The translations under genes were made by a program, and so were the position numbers. A stretch of 64,000 nt of DNA from NCBI GenBank assembly GCA_934646005.1, contig CAKUED010000008.1, positions 47,269-111,268 of the forward strand. Direction: 5' to 3'. Positions 38,871-46,690 of this stretch are shown here, one piece after another. The notes under the pieces were generated by a model, which searched no databases, had not been told where the DNA came from, and was given only the letters and a program-made list of their open reading frames with translations. Positions within the stretch are counted from its first letter, which is position 1. Every line of letters starts with the position of its first letter. The stretch is from an uncultured Oscillospiraceae bacterium. Lineage in GTDB: Bacteria > Bacillota > Clostridia > Oscillospirales > Oscillospiraceae.

Positions 38871-40349
38871 TCAGAGAATGATGCAGATCAGCCCGCCGGA
38901 ATTTTCGTTGATGATGCGCGTGAGCGTCTGCTTAAGCTTCATGCGCGCATCCTCCGGCATTTTCTTGAGCTTGGCGCTTAAGCCCTCCGTCACAAGGTCG
39001 TAGAGCGATTTGCCGAAAATATTGCTCTGCCAGAGCTTCTGCGTGTCGTCCTCGTACTCGCCCAGCAGATATTCGATCAGCTCCTCCGACTGCTTCTCGT
39101 CGCCCACCATCGGGCTGACCTCCGTCTCAATATCGGCGCGCATCATGTGGATGGACGGGGCGCTTGCGCGCAGGCGGACGGCGTAGTTGCCGTTTTTCTT
39201 GATGATCTGCGGCTCTTCCAGCGTCATCTCGTCCGGCGTGGGCATGACGATGCCGTAGCCCGTGGCGCGTACCTGCTCCAGCGCGGCGGCGACCTTGTCG
39301 TACTCGCTCTTGACCTGCGCCAGCTCTGTCAGCAGCGCCATGAGCGCCGCGTCGTCGGGCACTTCAAAGCCGCTTTTCTGCGACAGCACCTCATAAAACA
39401 GCGCCGCCGGGATGGCAATCACGCACTCCACAACGCCTGTGCCAAGGTCCGTCTGCCGCACGTCCACATTCTCGACCTGCGAAAGCTCACGCACAGGCTC
39501 GAGCGCCTGCTGCGCGTCGGAGAGCTTTGCCGTCTGCTCTGCGCTTTGGCGCATCGCGCCGTAGAGCGCTGCTTTGATCGTGCTGCCGTCCTCCAGCGCC
39601 GTCACCCAGTCCGGCAGGAAAAAGTCCAGCTCCGTGATCGGGAACTGCGCCAGGATCGCCGCCAGCACGCGCTGAATGTCATCCAGCTCCAAACTCAGAC
39701 AGTTGACCGCGAGGCACTGCACGCCGTACTGCGCCTCGAGCTGCGCGCAGAGCGTCTGCGCCGCGTCGCTCTCCGGCTGCTGCGTGTTCAGCAGCACAAC
39801 GAAGGGCTTGCCAGTTGCCTGCATATCCGCGATGGCGCGCTGCTCCGCGTTTAAGTAATCCTCGCGCGGGATGTCGGTCACGCTGCCGTCGGTCGTGATG
39901 ACGATGCCGACGCTGCTGTGCTCCTCCATCACCTTTTTGGTGCCCAGCTCCGCCGCCTCGGCCATCGGGATCTGCTCGGACGCCCACGGCGTGGTGACCA
40001 GCCGCGGCGTGCCCTCCTCCTCCGCGCCGATCGCGCCGGGGATGAGGTAGCCGACCGAGTCGATCAGCCGCACCGACAGGCGATTTTTCCCGTCGGGGCT
40101 GATCTCCACCGCCTCCTCCGGCACGAACTTCGGCTCGGAGGTCATGATGGTCTTGCCCGAGCCGCTCTGCGGCAGCTCATCCTTTGCCCGCTCCCTGCGG
40201 TACACGTTTTCGATGTTCGGCAGAACGAGCTGCTCCATAAACCGCTTGATAAACGTGGACTTTCCCGTCCGTACAGGTCCGACCACGCCGATATAAATGC
40301 TGCCATCCGTCCTCTGGCTGATCTGCTGATAGAGATTGTTTGCGTCCAT
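38871..40349 (-). CDS. spoIVA: Stage IV sporulation protein A (coat morphogenetic ATPase)
   Basis: 492 aa, the standard length. A TRAFAC-class P-loop domain has Walker A GPVRTGKST (about residues 24-32) and Walker B-like RLIDSVGY. The middle domain and the C-terminal polymerisation domain (IFGKSLYDLVTEGLSAKLKKMPEDARMKLKQTLTRIINENSGGLICIIL) are present. In the mother cell it polymerises with ATP on the forespore surface to form the coat basement layer, anchored by SpoVM. The start has AAAAGGAGG. It is the last gene of a cluster with spoVM and sipL. Confidence 0.96.
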   Translation of the reverse strand: MDANNLYQQISQRTDGSIYIGVVGPVRTGKSTFIKRFMEQLVLPNIENVYRRERAKDELPQSGSGKTIMTSEPKFVPEEAVEISPDGKNRLSVRLIDSVGYLIPGAIGAEEEGTPRLVTTPWASEQIPMAEAAELGTKKVMEEHSSVGIVITTDGSVTDIPREDYLNAEQRAIADMQATGKPFVVLLNTQQPESDAAQTLCAQLEAQYGVQCLAVNCLSLELDDIQRVLAAILAQFPITELDFFLPDWVTALEDGSTIKAALYGAMRQSAEQTAKLSDAQQALEPVRELSQVENVDVRQTDLGTGVVECVIAIPAALFYEVLSQKSGFEVPDDAALMALLTELAQVKSEYDKVAAALEQVRATGYGIVMPTPDEMTLEEPQIIKKNGNYAVRLRASAPSIHMMRADIETEVSPMVGDEKQSEELIEYLLGEYEDDTQKLWQSNIFGKSLYDLVTEGLSAKLKKMPEDARMKLKQTLTRIINENSGGLICIIL

Positions 40350-40432
40350 ATTGCCGCCTCCTTTTCGCTTCTGTCTATCTCTATGCGGACAAACCCACAC
40401 ATATGCGCCTCAAGCGCGAGCTTGCGCTGGGT

Positions 40433-41935
40433 TTACATAGGGATCAGGACAATTTCTCCAGCGGCAATTTCATCCCCCGTCAGGTCGTTGGCGCTGCGGA
40501 TGGCGTCCACGCTCGCGCCGTAGGTCTTGGCAAGCTCCCACAGCGCGCCGCTCTGCGCCGCGCGGCGGACGATGACCGACGGACGCGATACCGGGCGCGG
40601 CTGTGCCTCCAATTCCCCGCCGCAGAGTGTGCGCAGCGTCTGCCCGGAGAAGCACTGCACTCCGAGCTGGCACTCGCAGCGCACCTCCGCCCCGTCGGGC
40701 GCGGGCGCGGCATAGGTGTCGGGCAGGATCGCGGGCTGCACGATGCACTGCCCCTCCTGCGCCAGCGCCACGTCGCACTGAGCCGCCAGACGCGCGGACG
40801 CGCCCTGCAACGCGTTGTCGCGGTCATAATACAGCAGATTCACAAACGCCGGAACTTCCAGATGCACGCCGCCCTGTGCGCGCGTCTGCACCGGCAAGCC
40901 CAGATACGCCGCGCACTCCGCCACCGACTGTACCTCGGCGTGCACGGTGTCGCGCAGCGTCTGACGCAGCGTCTGCGCGTCCAGACGGCTCTCCAACGCG
41001 ACCTCGCACCACTGCGGCGTAAATGCCGCGCCGATGGCATACGCGTCCTCAAGGAGCGTGACGGACTGCGTGCGGCTCACAGCGCACTGCGCCAAAAGCT
41101 GCACGGCAAAACACAGCTTCTGCTCCGGCTGGGCGGCATCCGGCTCAAGCTGCGCGCCCGTCACCGCCATGGTGATCTGCGCCTCGCCGTCCTCATACTC
41201 GCCCGCCAGCTCGCAGTACTGCGAAAACGGCACGATCTGGCTGACGGTCTGCATCCGCCCCTCCGGCGTTTTGTAGAGCGCGTGGACGCAGAGCGTGCCC
41301 TTAAACACGGCTTTGTTCCCGACCACGCGGCGCTCGTCGATCTGCGGCGCGGTGTCAAAGCAGCAGAGCTGCCCCAGCGCCGCGCCCGCGGGCAGCGTGA
41401 GCTCGTCGCTCACGGTGAACGATTTTTCCGCCGTCTCCACCGGCAGCAGCACCGGGTAGGTCTGCTCGCGGAGCTGAAGCTGCGGCGGGCGGCTGCTCAG
41501 CGTATAGAGCGTCTGCTCCGCGGGTTCAAAGCCGTCGGCGGTACAGCAGACGTTCACGCGCAGCAGCACCTTGCGCGAATTGACCATCCGCGCGTCCGCC
41601 GAGCAGACGCCGCACTGCACGATGACCTGCGTCTGCTCCGTGAGCGCGGGATCGTCCAGACGCACGGTAAAGGGTATGTATGCGTCCAGCGCCCGCGGCT
41701 GTGAGCCGTCGTCGGGAACATAGAGCGCGGCGGCGCGCAGTCCGCCCGTCACACTCACGCTGCCCGCACGGCACTCCTTGCTCCGCACGATCGCCGAAGC
41801 GCCTGCGTATACGATCCTCTCCACGTCCGGAAAGCTGTCCGGCACGATCACGTCGGCGGTCTGCTCCTGCGCGCGCGCGGCATGGACGACCCTGCGCAGA
41901 TACCGGCAGGGCTTTTCGGCAAACACTAACTCCAT
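40433..41935 (-). CDS. sipL: SipL-like DUF3794/LysM spore coat protein
   Basis: 500 aa. Repeated DUF3794-type beta domains (for example ADVIVPDSFPDVERIVYAGASAIVRSKECRAGSVSVTG near residue 30, and later the ...LEDAYAIGAAFTPQWCEVALE block) are followed by a C-terminal LysM domain (LWELAKTYGASVDAIRSANDLTGDEIAAGEIVLIPM, residues 465-500). This is the architecture of Clostridioides difficile SipL, which binds SpoIVA through its LysM domain. The gene lies directly between spoVM and spoIVA, which strongly supports the assignment. GGAGTGA precedes the ATG. An inverted repeat ATATCCTTGT/ACAAGGATAT (41953-42002) fills most of the gap to spoVM. Confidence 0.88.
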   Translation of the reverse strand: MELVFAEKPCRYLRRVVHAARAQEQTADVIVPDSFPDVERIVYAGASAIVRSKECRAGSVSVTGGLRAAALYVPDDGSQPRALDAYIPFTVRLDDPALTEQTQVIVQCGVCSADARMVNSRKVLLRVNVCCTADGFEPAEQTLYTLSSRPPQLQLREQTYPVLLPVETAEKSFTVSDELTLPAGAALGQLCCFDTAPQIDERRVVGNKAVFKGTLCVHALYKTPEGRMQTVSQIVPFSQYCELAGEYEDGEAQITMAVTGAQLEPDAAQPEQKLCFAVQLLAQCAVSRTQSVTLLEDAYAIGAAFTPQWCEVALESRLDAQTLRQTLRDTVHAEVQSVAECAAYLGLPVQTRAQGGVHLEVPAFVNLLYYDRDNALQGASARLAAQCDVALAQEGQCIVQPAILPDTYAAPAPDGAEVRCECQLGVQCFSGQTLRTLCGGELEAQPRPVSRPSVIVRRAAQSGALWELAKTYGASVDAIRSANDLTGDEIAAGEIVLIPM

Positions 41936-42013
41936 GTTTGATCACTCCTTGTATATCCTTGTGGGCTTCTGCTTATATATACGCAGCATGGGACAAGGAT
42001 ATGCCGCATCGGA

Positions 42014-42088
42014 CTACTCGTGCATTCGGAGCATGGCTCTGAGCACGCCCGCAAGCCAGCGCGGCGCTTTGATGACAACGATCTGCAA
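42014..42088 (-). CDS. spoVM: SpoVM, coat-anchoring amphipathic peptide
   Basis: A 24-residue gene: TTG start, then QIVVIKAPRWLAGVLRAML and RMHE. It aligns over its core with Bacillus SpoVM (TIKLPKFLGGIVRAML): the IK, the helix-distorting Pro, the L-x-G and the RAML are all kept. SpoVM inserts into the outer forespore membrane, senses its curvature and recruits SpoIVA. The ribosome site GGGAGGG lies seven bases before the TTG. The gene is 13 bases after the 49-aa membrane protein and 78 bases before sipL, so it sits in one transcription unit with its partners. Confidence 0.88.
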   Translation of the reverse strand: MQIVVIKAPRWLAGVLRAMLRMHE

Positions 42089-42101
42089 TACCGTTCCCTC
42101 C

Positions 42102-42251
42102 CTAACAGCAGTTTGACAGGAGGCAGCCCAGCGCGATCAGCGCCAGCCCAACCAGCACCCGCACAAATACACCCGGCAAAATCAGCGACAAAAGCAGCCC
42201 GATCCCCAGCCCCAGCAGCAGACGGCTGAGATTTTCTCTGCGTGGGCACAT
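42102..42251 (-). CDS. 49-aa membrane protein upstream of spoVM
   Basis: Reads MCPRRENLSRLLLGLGIGLL and continues as a hydrophobic region with two potential helices around a Pro (residues 10-24 and 27-46), ending LLSNCC. GGGGAGG lies nine bases before the ATG at 42251. No family is recognised. Its position directly before spoVM on the same strand suggests expression in the mother cell during sporulation. The two terminal Cys residues are unusual for such a small membrane protein. Confidence 0.6.
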   Translation of the reverse strand: MCPRRENLSRLLLGLGIGLLLSLILPGVFVRVLVGLALIALGCLLSNCC

Positions 42252-42313
42252 CGTACCACCTCCCCGCGTCATTCTACGCGCGCCTCCGCAAAAGCGTGCC
42301 AAAACGCGAAAAA

Positions 42314-42342
42314 AGGACCGCCAAACGGCGGTCCTTTGCGAA
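42314..42342 (-). terminator. Terminator of the CapA-like gene
   Basis: Minus-strand AAAGGACCGCC/GGCGGTCCTTT followed by TTTCGCG, directly after the CapA stop and before the spoVM cluster. Confidence 0.85.
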
Positions 42343-42348
42343 ATTTGC

Positions 42349-43653
42349 TTATTTGCCGGAGTCGTAGTCTGAAGCGGTGTTGGCGCGCAGGTCGGCGATG
42401 GCGTCGGTGAGCGCCTGCGCCTGCTCGTCGAACAGCCCGCTCGTGATGGCGCTGCGGATGGGCAGCACCTGCACCTGCGCCGCGCCGTTTTCGCCCTCCT
42501 GCCGCAGCAGGTACAGCGGGATGTAGCTGATGTTCGTGATGCTCGTCTGCCCGGTCTTGCCGCTCTTCGTGATCTCCAGATTCAGCAGCACCGATTCCAT
42601 CGTCCCCTTCTGCGTCTGGCTGGAGAAGAAATTGCCGAGGCTGTAGGCGACGAAGCAGTTTGCTTCGTCATTTCCGCGCTCCACGGTTTTCTGCGTCAGA
42701 TTGCCCACAACGTGCGAGTGCGAGCCCAAGATCACGTCCACGCCGTTTTCCAGCAGCAGAGTTTCGATCTTTTTCTGCGTATCGGTGAGGGTGTTGTCAT
42801 ATTCGCTGCCCCAGTGGAGCATGGCGATGACGATGTCGGCGTCGGTCGCCACGGCGTTTTTGACCGTCTGCACGATGGCGTCCTGCGCCACCTTGGAATA
42901 GTCTGAGTCATAGTCGGTGTACAGAAGATCCACCGCGAACTCCGACCCCTCCGGCAGCGTCAGGTTGTTGACGCCCTTGGTAAAAGCGATGAACGCGATG
43001 CGCACGCCGTTGACGGTCTTGACCAGCACGCCGCCGGACGCGTCACGCTCCGCCTGCGTGGCGTAGGTTCCCACATGGTCGATGCCCACGGCGTCCAGCG
43101 CCGAGATCGTGCCGGACAGACCCGTCATGCCGTTCTGGATGCTGTAGGTATTGGCGGTCTGCAAAACGTCAAAGCCGATGTCGCGCAGCGTGCCCGCCAG
43201 CGCCTCCGGCGCGCGGAAGTCCGGCTTTCCCGTATACGGCGCGCCGCAGAAATTGAGTTCCAGATTGCCGACCGTCAGATCCGCGCCCATCGTGTAGGCA
43301 GCGACGGCGGAGAAACAGTCGGAAAAATCGTATACGCCCTCCGATTTTTGCGCGGCGGCAAGAATATCGTCATAGATCATAATATCGCCGACCGCCGTGA
43401 GCTGCACGACGGAGTCCGCCTCCGGTTCGGTCGGCGTCGTCACCGGCTCTTCCGGGACGCTCGGCTCGACCGGCGTGGGCGCGGGCTTTGCGCGGCAGCC
43501 GCGCACGATCAGCACCAACGCCAGCACCACGATCAATGCCAGCAGCCCCAGCACCATGCGCTGCTGCATCTTGCGGCGGCGCTTCTGCTCCAAACGGCGC
43601 AAGCGCCGCTGCTCTAATAGCTGCTCATTCTGTTCCAGTTCCAGTTCTTCCAT
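42349..43653 (-). CDS. Membrane-anchored CapA-family (PgsA-type) metallophosphatase-like protein
   Basis: 434 aa. A highly charged cytoplasmic N-terminus (Glu/Arg-rich, residues 1-30), one membrane helix (about 33-50), a Pro/Thr/Glu linker, then a CapA domain. That domain has LTAVGDIMIYDD, GNLELNFCG, ANTYSIQNGMTGL, MLHWGSEY and LGSHSHVV, the metal-site motifs of the family (GDI, GNLE, H-W-G, G-S-H-x-H). CapA proteins act in capsule or poly-gamma-glutamate processing; here the substrate is unknown. The start is supported by GGGGGC upstream. It is divergent from the GH25 lysozyme gene. Confidence 0.88.
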   Translation of the reverse strand: MEELELEQNEQLLEQRRLRRLEQKRRRKMQQRMVLGLLALIVVLALVLIVRGCRAKPAPTPVEPSVPEEPVTTPTEPEADSVVQLTAVGDIMIYDDILAAAQKSEGVYDFSDCFSAVAAYTMGADLTVGNLELNFCGAPYTGKPDFRAPEALAGTLRDIGFDVLQTANTYSIQNGMTGLSGTISALDAVGIDHVGTYATQAERDASGGVLVKTVNGVRIAFIAFTKGVNNLTLPEGSEFAVDLLYTDYDSDYSKVAQDAIVQTVKNAVATDADIVIAMLHWGSEYDNTLTDTQKKIETLLLENGVDVILGSHSHVVGNLTQKTVERGNDEANCFVAYSLGNFFSSQTQKGTMESVLLNLEITKSGKTGQTSITNISYIPLYLLRQEGENGAAQVQVLPIRSAITSGLFDEQAQALTDAIADLRANTASDYDSGK

Positions 43654-43684
43654 CCGGCAGCCCCCTTTTTCCATACTTTGTTTC

Positions 43685-43763
43685 ATTATACATGACCGGC
43701 GGTCATTCGACAATCCTTTTTTAAGCGTTAGTTCTTGGCGAAGGACGCAATGTGTGGTATAAT
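43685..43763. promoter_or_regulatory. Divergent promoters of the CapA-like and GH25 genes
   Basis: Minus strand: TTGTCG (43708-43713), 17 bases, TATAAT (43685-43690), with the perfect palindrome ATGACCG-G-CGGTCAT at 43692-43706 filling the spacer, a good operator. Plus strand: TTGGCG (43735-43740), 17 bases, TATAAT (43758-43763), for the GH25 gene. Confidence 0.75.
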
Positions 43764-43794
43764 GTCGGCGATCGAGTGAAAAAGGGGACGCACG

Positions 43795-44676
43795 ATGAAG
43801 CTGAAAGTCAACAAGCACACGCTGGCGCTGATCGTCTGGATCGTAGCGATCGCCGCGCTGCTGGCAGGCATTGCCGCCGTAATCCTGCGCGTGGTGCGCT
43901 ACGGAAGATCGGCGACGGTCGAGACCGCGCCGGAGCAGCCCGCCGCCGTGGAGATCGAGCCGGAGGGCCCGTATATCGAGGGTCTGGCGCGCAATGTTTA
44001 CGACGGCAATTTCTATCAGGACGGCGCGTTCGTCCGCTACGACGGCTACACGCCCAGTCACGTCGGCATTGATGTCTCCGCGCATCAGGGGCGCATCGAC
44101 TGGACGCAGGTGGCGCAGACGGGTGTGGAGTTTGCGATGATCCGCGCAGGCTACCGCGGCTACACACAGGGCGATCTGGAGCAGGACGCGTATTTTGCGC
44201 AGAATCTCGACGGCGCGTCCGCCGCAGGGCTGGACGTGGGCGTGTACTTTTTCTCGCAGGCGATCACCACCGACGAAGCGGCGGAGGAAGCGGAGCTGGT
44301 GCTCTCCATGCTCGAAGGGCGGACGCTCGCCTACCCCGTCATTTTTGACTGGGAGGACATCGAAGCCGACGCGCGCACCGACGGCATGACGAGTGTCCTG
44401 CTGACCGACATCGCCGAGGCGTTCTGCAAAACCATCGAGGACGCGGGCTACCGCGCCGGTATCTACTTTAACCAGCGCTTCGGCTATCAGGAGTTTGACC
44501 TCCTGCGCTTACAGGAGCGCGTATTCTGGCTGGCGGAATACAACATCCCGCCCACGTTCGACTATAATTTCCAAATTTGGCAGTACAGCAGCGAAGGCAC
44601 GGTCTCCGGCATCGACACGCCGGTGGACCTGAATCTCAGCTTTGGCGACTGGGGTACGGCAGACGAAACAGAATAA
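43795..44676 (+). CDS. GH25-family lysozyme (N-acetylmuramidase), membrane anchored
   Basis: 293 aa. A short basic N-terminus and one membrane helix (about residues 10-33) are followed by a linker and a GH25 domain: GIDVSAHQGRIDWTQV, FAMIRAGYRGYTQG, VGVYFFSQA, VIFDWEDIE (catalytic Asp/Glu near residues 180-184), YRAGIYFNQ and WQYSSEGTVSGIDTPVDLNLS. It cleaves the glycan backbone of peptidoglycan outside the membrane. AAAAGGGG precedes the ATG. It ends in a terminator at 44679-44712. Confidence 0.93.
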   Translation: MKLKVNKHTLALIVWIVAIAALLAGIAAVILRVVRYGRSATVETAPEQPAAVEIEPEGPYIEGLARNVYDGNFYQDGAFVRYDGYTPSHVGIDVSAHQGRIDWTQVAQTGVEFAMIRAGYRGYTQGDLEQDAYFAQNLDGASAAGLDVGVYFFSQAITTDEAAEEAELVLSMLEGRTLAYPVIFDWEDIEADARTDGMTSVLLTDIAEAFCKTIEDAGYRAGIYFNQRFGYQEFDLLRLQERVFWLAEYNIPPTFDYNFQIWQYSSEGTVSGIDTPVDLNLSFGDWGTADETE

Positions 44677-44678
44677 GT

Positions 44679-44755
44679 TCAGCCCGGAGCGAACCCACCG
44701 CTCCGGGCTGTTTGCACATAAAAAACCGGGGTGCTGAAAAACAGCATCCCGGTTT
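44679..44755. terminator. Two back-to-back terminators between GH25 and the zinc-ribbon gene
   Basis: First, CAGCCCGGAGCG/CGCTCCGGGCTG followed by TTT (about 44680-44712) for the plus strand. Second, ACCGGG.TGCTG/CAGCATCCCGGT (about 44724-44755) with a T run on the minus strand for the zinc-ribbon gene. Confidence 0.85.
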
Positions 44756-44766
44756 GGCAATTTTGA

Positions 44767-45048
44767 TTAGCCTTCCTGCGCCTTCATGCGAGCGAAGCAG
44801 TCGCTGCAATACACGGGGCGGTCGGTCTTGGGCTCGAACGGAACGCGAGCCTCGCCGCCGCACGCTGCGCACGTCGCGGTGAAGTACTCACGCGGGCCGC
44901 GGGAAGCGTTCTTCCGCGCGTCACGGCAAGCCTTGCAGCGCTGCGGCTCATTCTGGAAGCCACGCTCTGCGTAGAACTCCTGCTCACCGGCGGTGAAAAC
45001 AAATTCGTTGCCACACTCTTTGCAGACTAAAGTCTTGTCCTGGAACAT
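44767..45048 (-). CDS. Double zinc-ribbon protein
   Basis: 93 aa. Two Cys clusters: VCKECGNEF...RCKACRDAR and TCAACGGEARVPFEPKTDRPVYCSDCF, each a pair of C-X2-C knuckles. The first matches the small probable zinc-ribbon domain found in many Firmicute hypothetical proteins, the second the CxxC-x-SSSS-like family. Possible roles are nucleic-acid binding or stress response; none is shown. AGAGGTAAAA precedes the ATG. The only visible promoter is 230 bases upstream, leaving a long leader. Confidence 0.8.
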   Translation of the reverse strand: MFQDKTLVCKECGNEFVFTAGEQEFYAERGFQNEPQRCKACRDARKNASRGPREYFTATCAACGGEARVPFEPKTDRPVYCSDCFARMKAQEG

Positions 45049-45281
45049 TGATTTTACCTCTCTTTTGCGATTTGTGGATTTGCCCTGAGTCATGCGGCTT
45101 GGATTTGTCGCAGCAGGGTTTGATATATTGCGATCAGCCAAAGCTGAAAACGCCGGTCTTGCCGCTCGATTCCATTCGGGATTGCTCAAACTGCACAAAA
45201 GAGATCGTACAAAGAGAATGCGGAAGTTCACTCGCGGTTTGGGATGAGCTGGAAGAGATTCCCGCCTGATCCACGCTACCC
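45049..45281 (-). other. Long 5' leader of the zinc-ribbon gene
   Basis: About 230 bases between the consensus promoter and the ATG. A 46-codon minus-strand frame beginning GTG near 45270 has no ribosome site, and a 73-codon plus-strand frame (45048-45269) has several Cys pairs but no promoter or ribosome site. I cannot decide whether either is translated, and no strong hairpin is visible. Confidence 0.3.
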
Positions 45282-45310
45282 ATTATAAACACAAAAAACG
45301 CAATTGTCAA
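45282..45310 (-). promoter_or_regulatory. Consensus promoter TTGACA-17-TATAAT
   Basis: Minus-strand TTGACA (45305-45310) and TATAAT (45282-45287), a perfect sigma-A promoter in a locally AT-rich gap just after glmM. It drives the zinc-ribbon transcript. Confidence 0.88.
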
Positions 45311-45328
45311 TAGTAAATAAATATGTTT

Positions 45329-46687
45329 TTATTTTTCCTCGAATTTTTGTAAACTTTCGACGGTGTTCGACAGCGCGTCTGCCAGCGCCTGCGCCTGCTG
45401 CTGCGTGCCCGCCTCCACCATCACGCGGACGAGCGGCTCTGTGCCCGACGCACGGATGAGCACGCGCCCGTCCGCGCCGAGCTGCGCCTCCGCCTCGCGC
45501 ACCGCCTCTGCGAGCCCTTCCGACTGCAAAATGCGCGTCTTTTCGTCGTTGCCGCCCACGCGGACGTTTTTGAGCACCTGCGGATAGCGCGGGATGCGCG
45601 CACGCAGCTCGCTTGCCTTCTGCCCGGACTGCGACAGGATCGACAAAAATTGCAGCGCCGCGAGCTGCCCGTCGCCGGTCGTCATATGCTCCAGGAAGAT
45701 GATATGCCCGGACTGCTCGCCGCCGAGGCACATCCCCTCCTTCTGCATCAGCTCCAGCACGTTGCGGTCACCCACGCTGGCGCACAGAAGCTTGAGTCCC
45801 TGCGCCTCGCAGAATTTATGCAAACCGATATTGGACATCACCGTCGCCACAAAGCCGCCGCCGGCGAGCCTGCCCTGCTGCACGAGCGACGCCGCGCAGA
45901 TCGCCATGATCTGGTCTCCGTCGATCTCGCAGCCCGTCTCGTCCACACACAGGCAGCGGTCGGCGTCACCGTCAAAGGCGATGCCGAGGTCGTAATGTCC
46001 CGCAACGACGCGCTGCGAGAGCTGCTCCAGATGCGTCGAGCCGCAGCCGTTGTTGATGTTCACGCCGTCGGGCTGGTCGCAGATGAAATCCGCATCCAGA
46101 TCGAACCGCGTAAACAGCCGCCGCGCTGTCGCGCTGGCGGCGCCGTTGGCGCAGTCGATGAGCACCCGCAGCGGCGCAAGCGGCGCAATGGTCTGCTCCA
46201 GATGCTCTAAGTAAAGGTCCGCCGACGCACGCCCGTCCAGCACGCGCCCCAGCTCCGCGCCGGTGCGCACCGGCAGCGGCTCTTTTTGCAGGATCAGCGA
46301 TTCCATCTCCGCTTCCAGCTCGTCGCTGAGCTTAAAGCCCTCGCGCGAGAACATCTTGATGCCGTTGTGCTCAAACGGATTGTGGGATGCCGAAATAACA
46401 ACGCCCGCGTCCGCGTGCAGGCGGCACGTCAAATACGCCACCGCCGGGGTGGGGATGACGCCGAGCGCCACCACGTCGCACCCGCAGGACGTCAGCCCCG
46501 CCACGAGCGCCGCCTCCAGCATATCCGAGGAAATGCGCGTATCCTTGCCGATGACCACACGCGGGCGCTGCGTGCCGCTGTCGATGAGCGAGATGGCGGC
46601 AGCCTGCCCGATGCGGTAGCTCAGCGGGGCATCCAGCCCCTCGTTTGCGACGGCGCGGATGCCGTCCGTTCCAAATAATTTACCCAT
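45329..46687 (-). CDS. glmM: Phosphoglucosamine mutase
   Basis: 452 aa. N-terminus MGKLFGTDGIRAVANEG, active-site serine loop ISASHNPFEHNGIK (near residue 100), metal-binding DGDADRC (near residue 240), sugar-binding GGEQSGHI and C-terminal phosphate loop VRASGTEPLVRVMVE. It converts glucosamine-6-phosphate to glucosamine-1-phosphate for peptidoglycan precursor synthesis. Not accompanied by glmS or the cdaA-ybbR pair in this window; it follows ruvB by three bases, so it is probably in the ruv transcript. Confidence 0.96.
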   Translation of the reverse strand: MGKLFGTDGIRAVANEGLDAPLSYRIGQAAAISLIDSGTQRPRVVIGKDTRISSDMLEAALVAGLTSCGCDVVALGVIPTPAVAYLTCRLHADAGVVISASHNPFEHNGIKMFSREGFKLSDELEAEMESLILQKEPLPVRTGAELGRVLDGRASADLYLEHLEQTIAPLAPLRVLIDCANGAASATARRLFTRFDLDADFICDQPDGVNINNGCGSTHLEQLSQRVVAGHYDLGIAFDGDADRCLCVDETGCEIDGDQIMAICAASLVQQGRLAGGGFVATVMSNIGLHKFCEAQGLKLLCASVGDRNVLELMQKEGMCLGGEQSGHIIFLEHMTTGDGQLAALQFLSILSQSGQKASELRARIPRYPQVLKNVRVGGNDEKTRILQSEGLAEAVREAEAQLGADGRVLIRASGTEPLVRVMVEAGTQQQAQALADALSNTVESLQKFEEK

Positions 46688-46690
46688 AAG

